From positions 1 through 37,920 of the forward strand of contig JADCIX010000031.1 of NCBI GenBank assembly GCA_020247545.1: DNA of 37,920 bases, in the 5' to 3' direction. Position 1 is the stretch's first letter. Each line of letters begins with the position of its first letter. The DNA is from Rhodocyclaceae bacterium. GTDB lineage: Bacteria; Pseudomonadota; Gammaproteobacteria; Burkholderiales; Usitatibacteraceae. Position numbers and translations under genes: made by a program. Under the pieces are notes generated by a model, which had not been told where the DNA came from, did no database searches, and worked only from the letters and a program-made list of their open reading frames with translations. Positions 17,223 through 29,781 of the stretch are shown piece after piece.

Positions 17223-17726
17223 GATCAACGGGGCCAACTTTTGTGCCCCAAACTCGCCGGGGTAGTCGCTGGATGGCGCAAAGACGCTGGCGCGCAGCCC
17301 TTAACGTAAACGCTAAAGTACCGATTTCCGGAAAATCGTAGCGCCGCTTTTATGGGTCATGTACGGCGGTTCGCCGCTCAGGTAATGTTTTCGCCGCTGC
17401 ACCCCCATTAGGCATAACGTGGTCGGTGGTCAGGCTTGTGAAAATCCTCCTCCTCGCTCCGTCAGGAGCACGGTCGTGACGGAACAGCATAAGGGCGGCG
17501 GTGCCACACTCATGCCGAAAACACTTGGGACGCTTTTTTGGCGTTATGTATCCGGCGACAAAGTTTCGTTGGGTATTGAAACTCGCGGTGTGCGTGATGT
17601 CTTTCGGGTTTGTTTTTCCGAATGTGATGACTGACTAGCGGTAGGTCACCCGCAAAAAACTGAAACTCGTCCATTGACGGGCATCTTCACGGTTTTTTGC
17701 CTGAAACTGCCCGCCCTGCTTAGACT
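17223..17726. other. 504-base stretch with worn cassette-like sequence
   Basis: Just after the FimV-like stop, a right-arm-like CCCTTAACGTAAACG followed by CTAAAGT (to ~17317) resembles an attC whose core has mutated. A frame at 17419-17634 (GTG start, or ATG 17513) gives a short protein with LFWRYVSGDKVSLGIETRG but no domain or ribosome-binding site. I do not call it a gene. CGATTTCCGG/CCGGAAAATCG near 17321-17338 is an imperfect palindrome. Confidence 0.35.
17652..17700. repeat. Inverted repeat downstream of astB
   Basis: GCAAAAAAC (17652-17660) and GTTTTTTGC (17692-17700) are perfect 9-base inverted repeats, each with a nearby CTGAAACT (17660-17667 and 17702-17709). It lies 27 bases after astB. 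It could serve as a weak terminator for the minus-strand operon or mark an insertion junction. Confidence 0.4.
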
Positions 17727-19058
17727 TTACAGTTGGAACGGGTAAACCGAACCCAACTTGAGAATGGAGGTAAGTTCGTCCAACGCGACGCGCACCTCGG
17801 TGATCAATGCCGGATCGGTGAGATCCGCATCGGCCATACGATCACGGTAGTGCTTCTCCACCCAAGTCGTGAGCCGTGCATACAGGGTGTCATTCAATAC
17901 GACGTTCGGGTTCACCGCGTTCGCTTCAGCCGCGTTGAGTTCAACACGAAGCCGCAAACACGCGGGGCCGCCGCCGTTCATCATGCTTTCGCGCAAATCA
18001 AACACCAGCGTTTCGTTTAACACCGGATGCGATGTGACCAATCCTTGCAGGTAAGTCCACACACGTGGATTTGTCCGACATTCGTCGGGAACCACAATCG
18101 CCATCTTGCCGTCAGGTTTCGATAACAGTTGACTGTTAAAGAGATAACTCGACACCGCATCCTCAACCGAGACATCGGCGTCCGCCACGTTGATCACAAC
18201 AAACCCCTCGCCGAACTTTTCGCGTAACTCGGCAAAGACGGCGGCTTGGTTAGCAAACGCGCGATCGTGGCAGAACAACAACTCACGATGCCCGACCGCA
18301 ATCACGTCGTTGTGGAACACACCCGCATCAATCACATCGGGATTCTGCTGTGCAAACACGGTGACCGATGTATCGAGCCCGTGTAACCGCGCCACGGCCT
18401 CCGAGGCTTCACGCGTTTGCCGTGCGGGGAATTTTTTCGGTGCAGGCGCACTCGGGTCAAAACCAGTCGCTCCGTAAACAAAAAACTCCACCCCCTTCGC
18501 CCCAATACGCGGCGCAAAGCGTGTGTGGTTCGCCGCCCCTTCATCACCAAATTGTGGGCAGGAAGGGAGTGCCGCGTGGTGGGCAAAACACTTATCGTCG
18601 GCAAACATCGCACGCAAGATGCGCGAGGTCGTCGGATGCTCCATCGAGCGATGGAATTTATTGTTCAAGTTCGCCGCGGTGAAATGGACACGCTTATCTG
18701 CTGTGTTTGCACTCGGGCTCACTGTCGCGGCGTTGGCTGACCACATTGAAGACGCCGACATCACGCCGTTGAATACCGGGCGTGCATCACGCGCCGCCGT
18801 TTTCAACACGGCTACATCGTCCCCCGAAAACCCCAACGCGCGAAGCGCGGCTAGGTTGGGGCGCTCCTGCGGTGCCAACACACCCTGTTTCCAACCGCGA
18901 TCGGCCAGCGCCTTCATCTTGGCCAAGCCCTGTAACGCAGCAAGTTTTGGGTTCGCCACCACGCCCTGATTTTTTGCCGATGCGATATTGCCGAATGAGA
19001 GACCGCTGTAGTTATGCGTTGGCCCCACCAGCCCATCGAAGTTCCATTCGTTTGCCAT
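17727..19058 (-). CDS. astB: N-succinylarginine dihydrolase
   Basis: Second enzyme of the arginine succinyltransferase (AST) pathway: succinylarginine to succinylornithine + CO2 + 2 NH3. The N-terminus [21 protein letters not shown] is the family signature. The catalytic His lies in [15 protein letters not shown] and the nucleophile Cys (about residue 367) in [13 protein letters not shown] use the ATG at 19058 because family members have five or six residues before NFDG. In-frame ATG 19067 and a GTG at 19082, which overlaps the astD stop as GTGA, are alternatives giving up to 451 residues and translational coupling. It is the last gene of the ast operon here; astE is not found after it. Confidence 0.93.
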   Translation of the reverse strand: MANEWNFDGLVGPTHNYSGLSFGNIASAKNQGVVANPKLAALQGLAKMKALADRGWKQGVLAPQERPNLAALRALGFSGDDVAVLKTAARDARPVFNGVMSASSMWSANAATVSPSANTADKRVHFTAANLNNKFHRSMEHPTTSRILRAMFADDKCFAHHAALPSCPQFGDEGAANHTRFAPRIGAKGVEFFVYGATGFDPSAPAPKKFPARQTREASEAVARLHGLDTSVTVFAQQNPDVIDAGVFHNDVIAVGHRELLFCHDRAFANQAAVFAELREKFGEGFVVINVADADVSVEDAVSSYLFNSQLLSKPDGKMAIVVPDECRTNPRVWTYLQGLVTSHPVLNETLVFDLRESMMNGGGPACLRLRVELNAAEANAVNPNVVLNDTLYARLTTWVEKHYRDRMADADLTDPALITEVRVALDELTSILKLGSVYPFQL

Positions 19059-19078
19059 TGCGTCCATATTGGAAATAC

Positions 19079-21635
<2,557 letters not shown>

Positions 21636-21642
<7 letters not shown>

Positions 21643-22730
21643 GTCGCCCCCGTCAGATGGTGATTGGCGGTATCAAGCGGCACCACACGCACGGCGTCGC
21701 CGTCGTCCACATCAATCAGCACCGCCACTTCTCGCGATACACCAATATGATCACTGCCGTTGCCAACACCGGATCCAGTGCCAATCACCACCGGTGCGAT
21801 GGTGGCGCGAAACCCTTCTGACTTTGTGTTTGCGACAATTGACATCACCGCCCTACCCGACTCGATGGTCTCGGCGAGATTCGGCAAACTTGTGGAAACG
21901 GTCATACGTCGTTGCAGACGAACCGACCGCAGGGTTTCCACGCGCGCTTCGACCGTTGGACCGCCGTCAAAAATATCCACGTAGGTGTCAGCCTCAAAGC
22001 CCTCGTCCATCAAGATGGAAAACGGCAACTCGCCGTCGGGATGTAACTGGCCGATGGCCAGCTTTGCGGCCGCTGGCAGTAGCGGGACGTAGATTGGATA
22101 CTGCGGCATTAACTCGGCAATAAAGGTTTTGCTGCGCCCGCCGGAAAGCTGCTCAGCCTGTGGATAGTCCATGTTGAAGAAGCGACGCCCGACCGCATCC
22201 CAAAACGGTGAGCGGCCTTCGGCATCACACACGCCGGGGTTTTCGGCGGCGAGTTTGTCGGCAAATCGTTGACGCTGTTCAGCAACATACAACAGCCGTG
22301 CGCGCGACAACAAATCCGGCAAGTCGCTATCGACAAAGGTTGGGTCGATGTAAAACGAGGTCAATAATGACAAGCCAGTCAGATCATGACAAAGGTGCAG
22401 CGCGTGAATCTTGTTGCTGACCTTAAGCTCTTGGGACGCATGCACGATGATTTCGTTGCGGTACGAGTAGAAACGATCATGAAAACCTGCGGCCGCCGCA
22501 ATCCCGCTGGTACCGACAATCTCACCGGTGTTGGCATTTTCGAGCACAAAAAAGTATGCCTCTTCACCCGGCAGATCAACTTCACTCGCAAACGAGTAAC
22601 GCGAATTGGTGATCTTGTCAGTGAGCCGATCCCGATCGGGCGGCAACGAGGTAATGCCGATCGCGCTCTTAGCCGCAATCGATTCGATTTGCGGCAGATC
22701 GGTAAGCTCGGCCGGACGAAGAACAAACAT
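21636..22730 (-). CDS. aruF: Arginine N-succinyltransferase, alpha-type subunit (AruF-like)
   Basis: 364-residue paralogue of the next gene, again of the AstA family: LRPAELTDLPQIESIA, IGITSLPPDRDRL, FYSYRNEIIVHASQEL, LLSRARLLYVAEQRQRF, FNMDYPQAEQLSGG, FIAELMPQYPIYVPLLP. The sequence parallels AruG along its whole length with modest identity, as expected for the two subunits. It starts five bases after the astC stop and overlaps aruG by seven bases, so the subunits are probably made in equal amounts by coupling. Confidence 0.88.
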
Positions 22731-22735
22731 GTTGT

Positions 22736-24191
<1,456 letters not shown>

Positions 24192-24195
24192 CATA

Positions 24196-25242
24196 TCAAC
24201 CATCTCCCATTGGGTTACCTTGGTCCGCCGCCGAGGTGGCGGCGAGCGCGTTTAATCGGCGGCTGCGCTCATCGCGCGGCGTTAACTGAAAATGCGCCCG
24301 GTAAGCGCTGGAAAAGTGCGGCCCGGACGAAAATCCGCAGGAGAGTCCGATCTGCAGAATCGACTGGCTGGTCTCGCGCAGCAGCTGGCGCGTACGTGCT
24401 AACCGCATTTCAAGGTAATACCGAGACGGCAGGCTATCCAGATGCTGCTTAAAGAGTCGCTCGAGCTGTCGCCGCGAGACACCCACCAAACGCGCAATTT
24501 CCTCAGTCGACAGAGGCTCCTCAAAGTTTGCCTCCATGAGTGCGACAGCTTCGGTCAGTTTAGGCTGTCCGCCTCCAATCCGTGCCGATAGCGGCACCCG
24601 CTGGCGCTCGTCCGCCGCACGCGCGCGCTCGATACCGAGCTGATCCATGACTTCAGCGGCGACGTCCGCCCCTAGGCGGGCGGTCACCAAAGCGAGCATC
24701 AAGTCTTGGGCCGCCTGTCCGCCCGCCGCCGTAAATCGGTTTCGATCGATCTCGAATACGTGCGAGGACACCACGACATCAGGGAATTGTTCGGCAAACA
24801 AGGCCGTATAGGGCCAGTGAATAGTGGCGCGGAAGCCGTCCAGCAGCCCAGCACGCGCCAACACCCAGGCACCAGTACCGATACCCCCCAGCGCTACGCC
24901 AGCCGCGTCCGCCGCACGCAGTCGAGCGATGATGTTGTCATGTCCAACCTCAGCCAGCGGTGCGTCGCCTACGACAAACAATACATCCAGCCGGCTGAGC
25001 GTATCTGCTGCCGCATTGGCCAAGAGCGAAATTTTGCTGGCGCTGTGCACTTCCTGCTTCGGCGAGACGGCCGCCTGACTGGCTGCGGCCACAATGCCAT
25101 CGCCGAGCACATGTACGGAAAGGGTTGCCTCACCCGAAACATCGTTGACGGCTTCAATAATGCCAAGCGCACTGCCGAGTGCCGCTAGCGAAAAGCGAGG
25201 CAAGAGGAGGAAACCGATGTGTCGAAAGTTCGGGCGCGGCAT
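24196..25242 (-). CDS. argR: ArgR-like AraC/GlxA-family transcriptional regulator
   Basis: A 348-residue protein with an N-terminal DJ-1/PfpI (GATase1-like) sensor domain (RHIGFLLLPRFSLAALGSALGIIEAVN ... ALGGIGTGAWVLARAGLLDG) and a C-terminal AraC double helix-turn-helix (VALMEANFEEPLSTEEIARLVGVSRRQLERLFKQHL ... QIGLSCGFSSGPHFSSAYRAHF). In P. aeruginosa a protein of this architecture, ArgR, senses arginine and activates the aot and aru operons. Here it sits exactly between aotP and astC, the same order, so the role is strongly suggested. The ATG at 25242 begins at the domain; no clear ribosome-binding site is seen. A TTG at 25362 would add 40 residues. Confidence 0.88.
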   Translation of the reverse strand: MPRPNFRHIGFLLLPRFSLAALGSALGIIEAVNDVSGEATLSVHVLGDGIVAAASQAAVSPKQEVHSASKISLLANAAADTLSRLDVLFVVGDAPLAEVGHDNIIARLRAADAAGVALGGIGTGAWVLARAGLLDGFRATIHWPYTALFAEQFPDVVVSSHVFEIDRNRFTAAGGQAAQDLMLALVTARLGADVAAEVMDQLGIERARAADERQRVPLSARIGGGQPKLTEAVALMEANFEEPLSTEEIARLVGVSRRQLERLFKQHLDSLPSRYYLEMRLARTRQLLRETSQSILQIGLSCGFSSGPHFSSAYRAHFQLTPRDERSRRLNALAATSAADQGNPMGDG

Positions 25243-25320
25243 TAACGGCAGACGAAATGGGAAGCCACCAAAGGAGAGCGAACGGAACGGCCAACACAAA
25301 TTCAACAAAACATCAATAAC

Positions 25321-25360
25321 GACGGGCGTCTCCAAGCATTTATGCCTGCAAATGCCCGTC
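25321..25360 (-). promoter_or_regulatory. Hairpin upstream of argR
   Basis: GACGGGC (25321-25327) pairs with GCCCGTC (25354-25360), and inside it GCATTT (25336-25341) pairs with AAATGC (25350-25355); the two pairings share the GC at 25354-25355. There is no T tract. It lies in the 250-base gap between aotP and argR and may be an operator, an RNA processing site or an attenuator. Confidence 0.4.
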
Positions 25361-25492
25361 AATACTAGTGTTTGCTAAATTGTATGCAATCAAGGAGTCA
25401 CCGAAGTGACCCTCCATCACGCGGCACGCTCGAGGATTTTCCTACAAGTTATGGCACGCAAACCCAGATTCGCAGTTTTTCTGGTGTCCGCG

Positions 25493-26266
25493 CTACTTCA
25501 AACTGCCCGACAAAAACTGTTGCAGTCTTTCACTGGTTGGTTTGCTCAGCACGACACGCGGATCGCCCTGCTCCTCAATGCAGCCCTTGTGCAGAAACAC
25601 CACGCGGTTTGACACTTCGCGCGCGAAGCCCATCTCGTGCGTGACGACCACCATGGTGCGCCCCTCACTTGCGAGGTCACGCATCACGCGCAACACCTCA
25701 CCGACGAGTTCCGGGTCTAACGCCGAGGTCGGCTCATCAAACAACATCACATCCGGCTCCATCGCCAGCGCGCGGGCGATTGCCACACGCTGCGCTTCAC
25801 CGCCGGAAAGATGCGCGGGATAAAAATCTTTGCGATGCCAAACGCCGACACGGTTCAAGTAACGCTCAGCGCGTTCAAGTGCTTCCTGTTTGGACAGGCC
25901 GAGCACCTGCATGGGCGCTTCGACAACATTCTCGCTTACCGTCATATGTGACCACAAATTGAAATGCTGAAACACCATGGATAATCTCGCGCGAAAACGC
26001 TCCAACGCCTTTGGATCTGCGGCGGTCAGCGTGCCATCGCGGTCGCGCCTTAACGCCAGACTTTCGCCATTAACAGCAATAGAGCCTTCGTGCGGGCGCT
26101 CAAGCAGATTCATACAACGCAGCCATGTGCTTTTGCCTGAGCCAGAAGAACCGATAATGCTGATCACATCCCCCGCGTTTGCGGCCATCGAAACGCCCTT
26201 CAGAACATCGTTGTTGCCGAAGCGTTTAACGATGCCGTCTACACGTAATTTTTCTTGTGGGCTCAT
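25493..26266 (-). CDS. aotP: Arginine/basic amino-acid ABC importer, ATPase
   Basis: A 257-residue ATPase of the HisP/ArtP/AotP group. Walker [10 protein letters not shown] at 39-47, Q-loop VFQHFNLW, signature [15 protein letters not shown], Walker [15 protein letters not shown] and the switch [10 protein letters not shown] are all intact. It energises AotQM/AotJ uptake at the inner membrane. The 102-base gap to aotO could hold an internal promoter, but no convincing box was found. Gene order aotJ-Q-M-O-P followed by argR equals that of P. aeruginosa. Confidence 0.93.
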   Translation of the reverse strand: MSPQEKLRVDGIVKRFGNNDVLKGVSMAANAGDVISIIGSSGSGKSTWLRCMNLLERPHEGSIAVNGESLALRRDRDGTLTAADPKALERFRARLSMVFQHFNLWSHMTVSENVVEAPMQVLGLSKQEALERAERYLNRVGVWHRKDFYPAHLSGGEAQRVAIARALAMEPDVMLFDEPTSALDPELVGEVLRVMRDLASEGRTMVVVTHEMGFAREVSNRVVFLHKGCIEEQGDPRVVLSKPTSERLQQFLSGSLK

Positions 26267-26368
26267 GTTGAAATTGATTCGAGGGGTGACTGATTGTGTT
26301 CAGTTCTAAGCCAGACTAGGACGGGGGTGCCAAACGCGAAGCGACAAAATTGACGCAAGCCAGCCTCC

Positions 26369-27487
26369 CTAACGCGCGCTCAGCAAATTACCAGTGCGAA
26401 ATGGCACCTTACCGGCGATCTTGCACAGCCGCATCCCAGCATGCGCAAACCGACTGGTGCTACGCGCATACAAGACCCCATCGGTTGTCGCCTTCAACGC
26501 AGTAGTGTGCCCTGTGATCGGATCAATCACATTCGCCACCAAGTCGCCGGCATGAATCATGTCACCCAGCGCGCGCTGATAGTCGACCACGCCGGAGACG
26601 GGCGACTCAACCGCCTCTGAGCCCGCCAGCGGTGTTGCGTCATGTAACAGCGGCGGGGGTGGTGCTGCCGCGCCGCGAATGAATCCCTGCTCGGTCAGGT
26701 AGGAGATGATGGCACCTGCATCCTGCTCCGCCAGCGCCTTCGAGACGTCGGCTTCACCACGCAGTTCGACCGTCACCGATACACAAGCCAACGGGATCGG
26801 AACACCGGGGAAACGCTCGCGCAGCATCCACCAGGTTCTTGAACACGCTTCGTCGAACGGGTGGTCGCCGGAGACCGTTTCCAGCAGCGTCGCTGCGGCA
26901 CCGAGGTAGCGCGCGAGCGGCTCGACACGCTCCCACAAAGGGCTGCCCGCATACAAATGCATTAATGCCTCGCTATCACAGTGCAGATCGAGTACCACAT
27001 CGGCATCCGCGGCAAGCGCAAACAGTGTCTGGCGCAGGCTCGCCATCTCGGTCTTCACCGGCAGTGCCCGAATGGCATCGATCAAAGCGGCGCGAATCAA
27101 GTTCACGTTAGCAGTCTCGTCCGGTCCGAGCTTCGTTTCTACCTTCTTCGCGACAATGTCCACTACATCGGGATAGTGACGATTAAAGTTCTCTGCAGTC
27201 AGAAGTTCGAAACGTCCGATGTGTGCATGATCGATCCACTGCGAAAGACCGATCGGATTGGCGACCGGCACCAATACAACCTCGGTTTCAAGCGACTTGC
27301 ACTCCTCGAGCTCCGCAAGCAAGCACTTGAGATGGTGCGCTACCAACAAGCCCGGCACCTCATCAGCGTGTAATGCCGCATGAATGTAAATCTTGCGATT
27401 GCGGTCGGTTGGCCCGAAGTGGAAGCTGACAATTTCACGCGATGTGCCGATGACCGGTGACAAAAGAGGGTGCTTACGAATTTGCAT
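26369..27487 (-). CDS. aotO: AotO-like succinylglutamate desuccinylase/aspartoacylase-family protein
   Basis: A 372-residue zinc-dependent deacylase or carboxypeptidase-like protein (M14/AstE-AspA clan). Zinc ligands are visible as His40 and Glu43 (HAALHADEVPG) and His169 (LDLHCDSEA), with NFNRHYPD between. The C-terminal ~70 residues (ESPVSGVVDYQRALGDMIHAGDLVANVIDP) have a beta-barrel look typical of this branch. In P. aeruginosa aotO lies in the arginine transporter operon and its function is unsettled. Because astE is missing from this locus, this protein is the best local candidate to hydrolyse succinylglutamate. It starts 28 bases after aotM. Confidence 0.85.
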   Translation of the reverse strand: MQIRKHPLLSPVIGTSREIVSFHFGPTDRNRKIYIHAALHADEVPGLLVAHHLKCLLAELEECKSLETEVVLVPVANPIGLSQWIDHAHIGRFELLTAENFNRHYPDVVDIVAKKVETKLGPDETANVNLIRAALIDAIRALPVKTEMASLRQTLFALAADADVVLDLHCDSEALMHLYAGSPLWERVEPLARYLGAAATLLETVSGDHPFDEACSRTWWMLRERFPGVPIPLACVSVTVELRGEADVSKALAEQDAGAIISYLTEQGFIRGAAAPPPPLLHDATPLAGSEAVESPVSGVVDYQRALGDMIHAGDLVANVIDPITGHTTALKATTDGVLYARSTSRFAHAGMRLCKIAGKVPFRTGNLLSAR

Positions 27488-27515
27488 AGTTTTATCGTAG
27501 AGAATGTGATGATTG

Positions 27516-28253
27516 CTAGATTCGTGGCGCGGTGGTCAACACGACGCCGCTGACATCGAACGAGTTCTTGCGCGGCGCGAGATGCTGTAACCAGCGACGC
27601 TCGGCAAAATGAAACAAGCCAACCAGCGAAAACGTGAGCAGCATATAACACGCACCGGCCGTCAAAAACGCCTCAAACGGCAGGTAGGTTCGTGAATTCA
27701 TCTCTCTTGCCGCACCGGTCAAATCCATCACTGTCACCACACTCGCCAGTGACGTGCCGTGCAACATCATGATGACCTCATTGGAATACGCTGGCAACGC
27801 GCGACGCATCGCGGAAGGCAGCAAAATGCGCGTCAGCACCTGGAGCTTGCTCATCCCAAGGCTGTTGGCCGCCTCGACCTCGCCGTAGGGAACGGCGCGC
27901 ATGGCACCAGCAATGATTTCCGCTGTGTACGCCGCTGTATTCAGGGTGAACGCCAGCACTGCGCAAAACCAGGCGGAGGACAACAGCGGCCAGAGTACAC
28001 TCAGCCGCACCCATTCAAACTGTGCCACGCCGTAGTAGATCAGGAACAATTGCACCAGCATCGGTGTGCCGCGAATGACATAGGTATAGAGCCATACCGG
28101 TCGCGAAATCCACACGTTGTTACTCGCACGCGCGATGCCTAAAGGCATGGCGAGCAACAGGCCCGCCGCCAGCGCTACCGCGAGCAATTGCAGCGTTGTC
28201 CCGATGCCTGTCGCATACATGGGCAAGGATTCGATGATGGCATCGAAATTCAT
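27516..28253 (-). CDS. aotM: Arginine ABC importer, permease subunit M
   Basis: A 245-residue inner-membrane permease of the HisM/AotM type with about five helices. The N-terminal helix is GIGTTLQLLAVALAAGLLLAMPLGIA. The cytoplasmic EAA loop is EAANSLGMSKLQVLTRILLPSAM (seen in two parts: EAANSLGMS and ILLPSAMR). The ATG at 28253 is one base after the aotQ stop, so coupling is likely; the longer frame to 28310 would intrude into aotQ. A ~25-residue C-terminal tail (APRKNSFDVSGVVLTTAPRI) extends past the usual end. Confidence 0.9.
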   Translation of the reverse strand: MNFDAIIESLPMYATGIGTTLQLLAVALAAGLLLAMPLGIARASNNVWISRPVWLYTYVIRGTPMLVQLFLIYYGVAQFEWVRLSVLWPLLSSAWFCAVLAFTLNTAAYTAEIIAGAMRAVPYGEVEAANSLGMSKLQVLTRILLPSAMRRALPAYSNEVIMMLHGTSLASVVTVMDLTGAAREMNSRTYLPFEAFLTAGACYMLLTFSLVGLFHFAERRWLQHLAPRKNSFDVSGVVLTTAPRI

Positions 28254-28254
28254 C

Positions 28255-28941
28255 TCAGGCTGCCCCGCGCAAACCGACGGTGACGCGCTTTTCCAACGCA
28301 CCCAGTGCAAGCAGCGAAATCGATGTGATGGCTAGGTAGATTGCGGCAGCAGCCAGATAAAAGGTAAACGGTTCACGTGTCGCGCCCGCCGCCAGCCCCG
28401 CGCTGTGCATCATGTCGGTCAAACCAATGACAGAAACGATTGCTGTCGATTTCACCAACACCAGCCAGTTATTGGTGAAGCCGGGAATGGCAAGACGTAC
28501 CATCTGCGGAAACGTGATTCGCAAGAACACACGCATGGGCGACATACCAAACGCCAGCCCTGCCTCGCGTTGGCCTGCGGGGATTGCCATCAACGCTCCA
28601 CGGAAAGTTTCGGTCAGATAGGCACCGAAGATGAATCCGATGGTCGCCACACCGGCGACGAACGGATTAATATCGACATAGCCCTCATAACCGAGCGCGG
28701 CAGCGGCGGCGTTGATGCCAATCTGGCCGCCGAAAAAGATCAGCAGCATCAGCACCAGGTCGGGTACGCCTCGCACTACCGTGGTGTATGTTGAGGCCAG
28801 CCAACGAATAACAGGGATGCGCGACAACTTTGCGGCGGCTCCCACCAATCCCAGCAAGACGGCGATCACTAACGACGCCCCCGCTACGCCAAGCGTCGTC
28901 AAAGTGCCGTCCAGCAGTGTGGGGAGAAACCCGTGCAACAT
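28255..28941 (-). CDS. aotQ: Arginine ABC importer, permease subunit Q
   Basis: A 228-residue permease of the HisQ/AotQ type: TLLDGTLTTLGVAGASLVIAVLLGLVGA at the N-terminus, the conserved TTVVRGVPDLVLMLLIFFG, and the EAA loop EAGLAFGMSP...RITFPQMVRLAIPGF. It pairs with AotM to form the membrane channel. It lies six bases after aotJ and one base before aotM. Confidence 0.92.
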   Translation of the reverse strand: MLHGFLPTLLDGTLTTLGVAGASLVIAVLLGLVGAAAKLSRIPVIRWLASTYTTVVRGVPDLVLMLLIFFGGQIGINAAAAALGYEGYVDINPFVAGVATIGFIFGAYLTETFRGALMAIPAGQREAGLAFGMSPMRVFLRITFPQMVRLAIPGFTNNWLVLVKSTAIVSVIGLTDMMHSAGLAAGATREPFTFYLAAAAIYLAITSISLLALGALEKRVTVGLRGAA

Positions 28942-28947
28942 GTGACG

Positions 28948-29781
28948 TTATTTCTTCGCCGTCGCGTTGGTGGCTGCAGCAGCCGCGGTCGCAGCTGCGG
29001 TGCCGTACACATCAAAGTCGAAATACACGTCTTGAATCTTTTTGTATATGCCGTTGGCACGAATCGCGGCGATTGCCTTATTGAAGTCTTCGCGTAGCGA
29101 ATTGTCGCCCTTCCGAAGCGCAATTCCAGCACCGACACCAAAGTACTTCGGATCGTCGTACACCGGGCCAACAAAGTGAAAATTCTTCCCCTGCGGCGTT
29201 TTCAAAAATCCCACCTGCGCTGCAATCATATCGAGCACCGCCGCATCAACACGGCCTGACGCGAGGTCAAGAAACACCTCGTCTTGTTTAGTGTAACGAA
29301 CGATATCCGCGCTCTTAAAGTTTTCGCCAACAAATCGGTCATGGATAGTCGAGCGCTGCACACCAACCCGTTTGCCCTTCAATCCTGCGGGGGTGACTTC
29401 GAGCGTGGAACCTTTCTTCACGACAAATTGCGCGGGTGTTTTATAGTACCTGTCCGTGAAATCCACTGCCTTCTTGCGTTCATCGGTAATCGACATCGAG
29501 GCGATCACGGCGTCAATCTTGCGGCTGTTTAACGCGGGAATCATGCCGTCGAAGGCTAATTGTACGAATACACATTCCACTTTCATCTGCGCACACAACG
29601 CGTTGGCGATATCGATGTCAAATCCTTTTAACTTGCCAGAGGTGTCGATTTCACTGAACGGCGGATAGGCACCTTCCACGCCGAGTCTTACTTTTTTTGG
29701 CTGGGCGTCGGCACCCAAACTAAAGACCGCAAAAATTGCGACAACCGCGACAAACAAAACTGCGCGCAATAACACGTTCAT
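28948..29781 (-). CDS. aotJ: Basic amino-acid ABC importer, periplasmic binding protein
   Basis: A 277-residue SBP_bac_3 family protein. The signal peptide (LLRAVLFVAVVAIFAVF..., cut near ADA-QP at 26) leads to the binding fold: RLGVEGAYPPFSEIDTSGKLKGFDIDIANALC, FDGMIPALNSRKIDAVIASMSITDERK and VGAGIALRKGD. These are the lysine/arginine/ornithine-type signatures (the Asp in MSITDERK binds the ligand alpha-amino/carboxyl site). The last ~20 residues are an unusual Ala/Thr-rich tail, TAAATAAAAATNATAKK. It overlaps the cyanophycinase stop by four bases (ATGA), so both are translated together. Confidence 0.92.
   Translation of the reverse strand: MNVLLRAVLFVAVVAIFAVFSLGADAQPKKVRLGVEGAYPPFSEIDTSGKLKGFDIDIANALCAQMKVECVFVQLAFDGMIPALNSRKIDAVIASMSITDERKKAVDFTDRYYKTPAQFVVKKGSTLEVTPAGLKGKRVGVQRSTIHDRFVGENFKSADIVRYTKQDEVFLDLASGRVDAAVLDMIAAQVGFLKTPQGKNFHFVGPVYDDPKYFGVGAGIALRKGDNSLREDFNKAIAAIRANGIYKKIQDVYFDFDVYGTAAATAAAAATNATAKK

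Noticed and set aside
17412-17549. GCATAAC and GTTATGT as an attC pair
   Set aside because: Each deviates from the core consensus and the 120 bases between have no paired arms.
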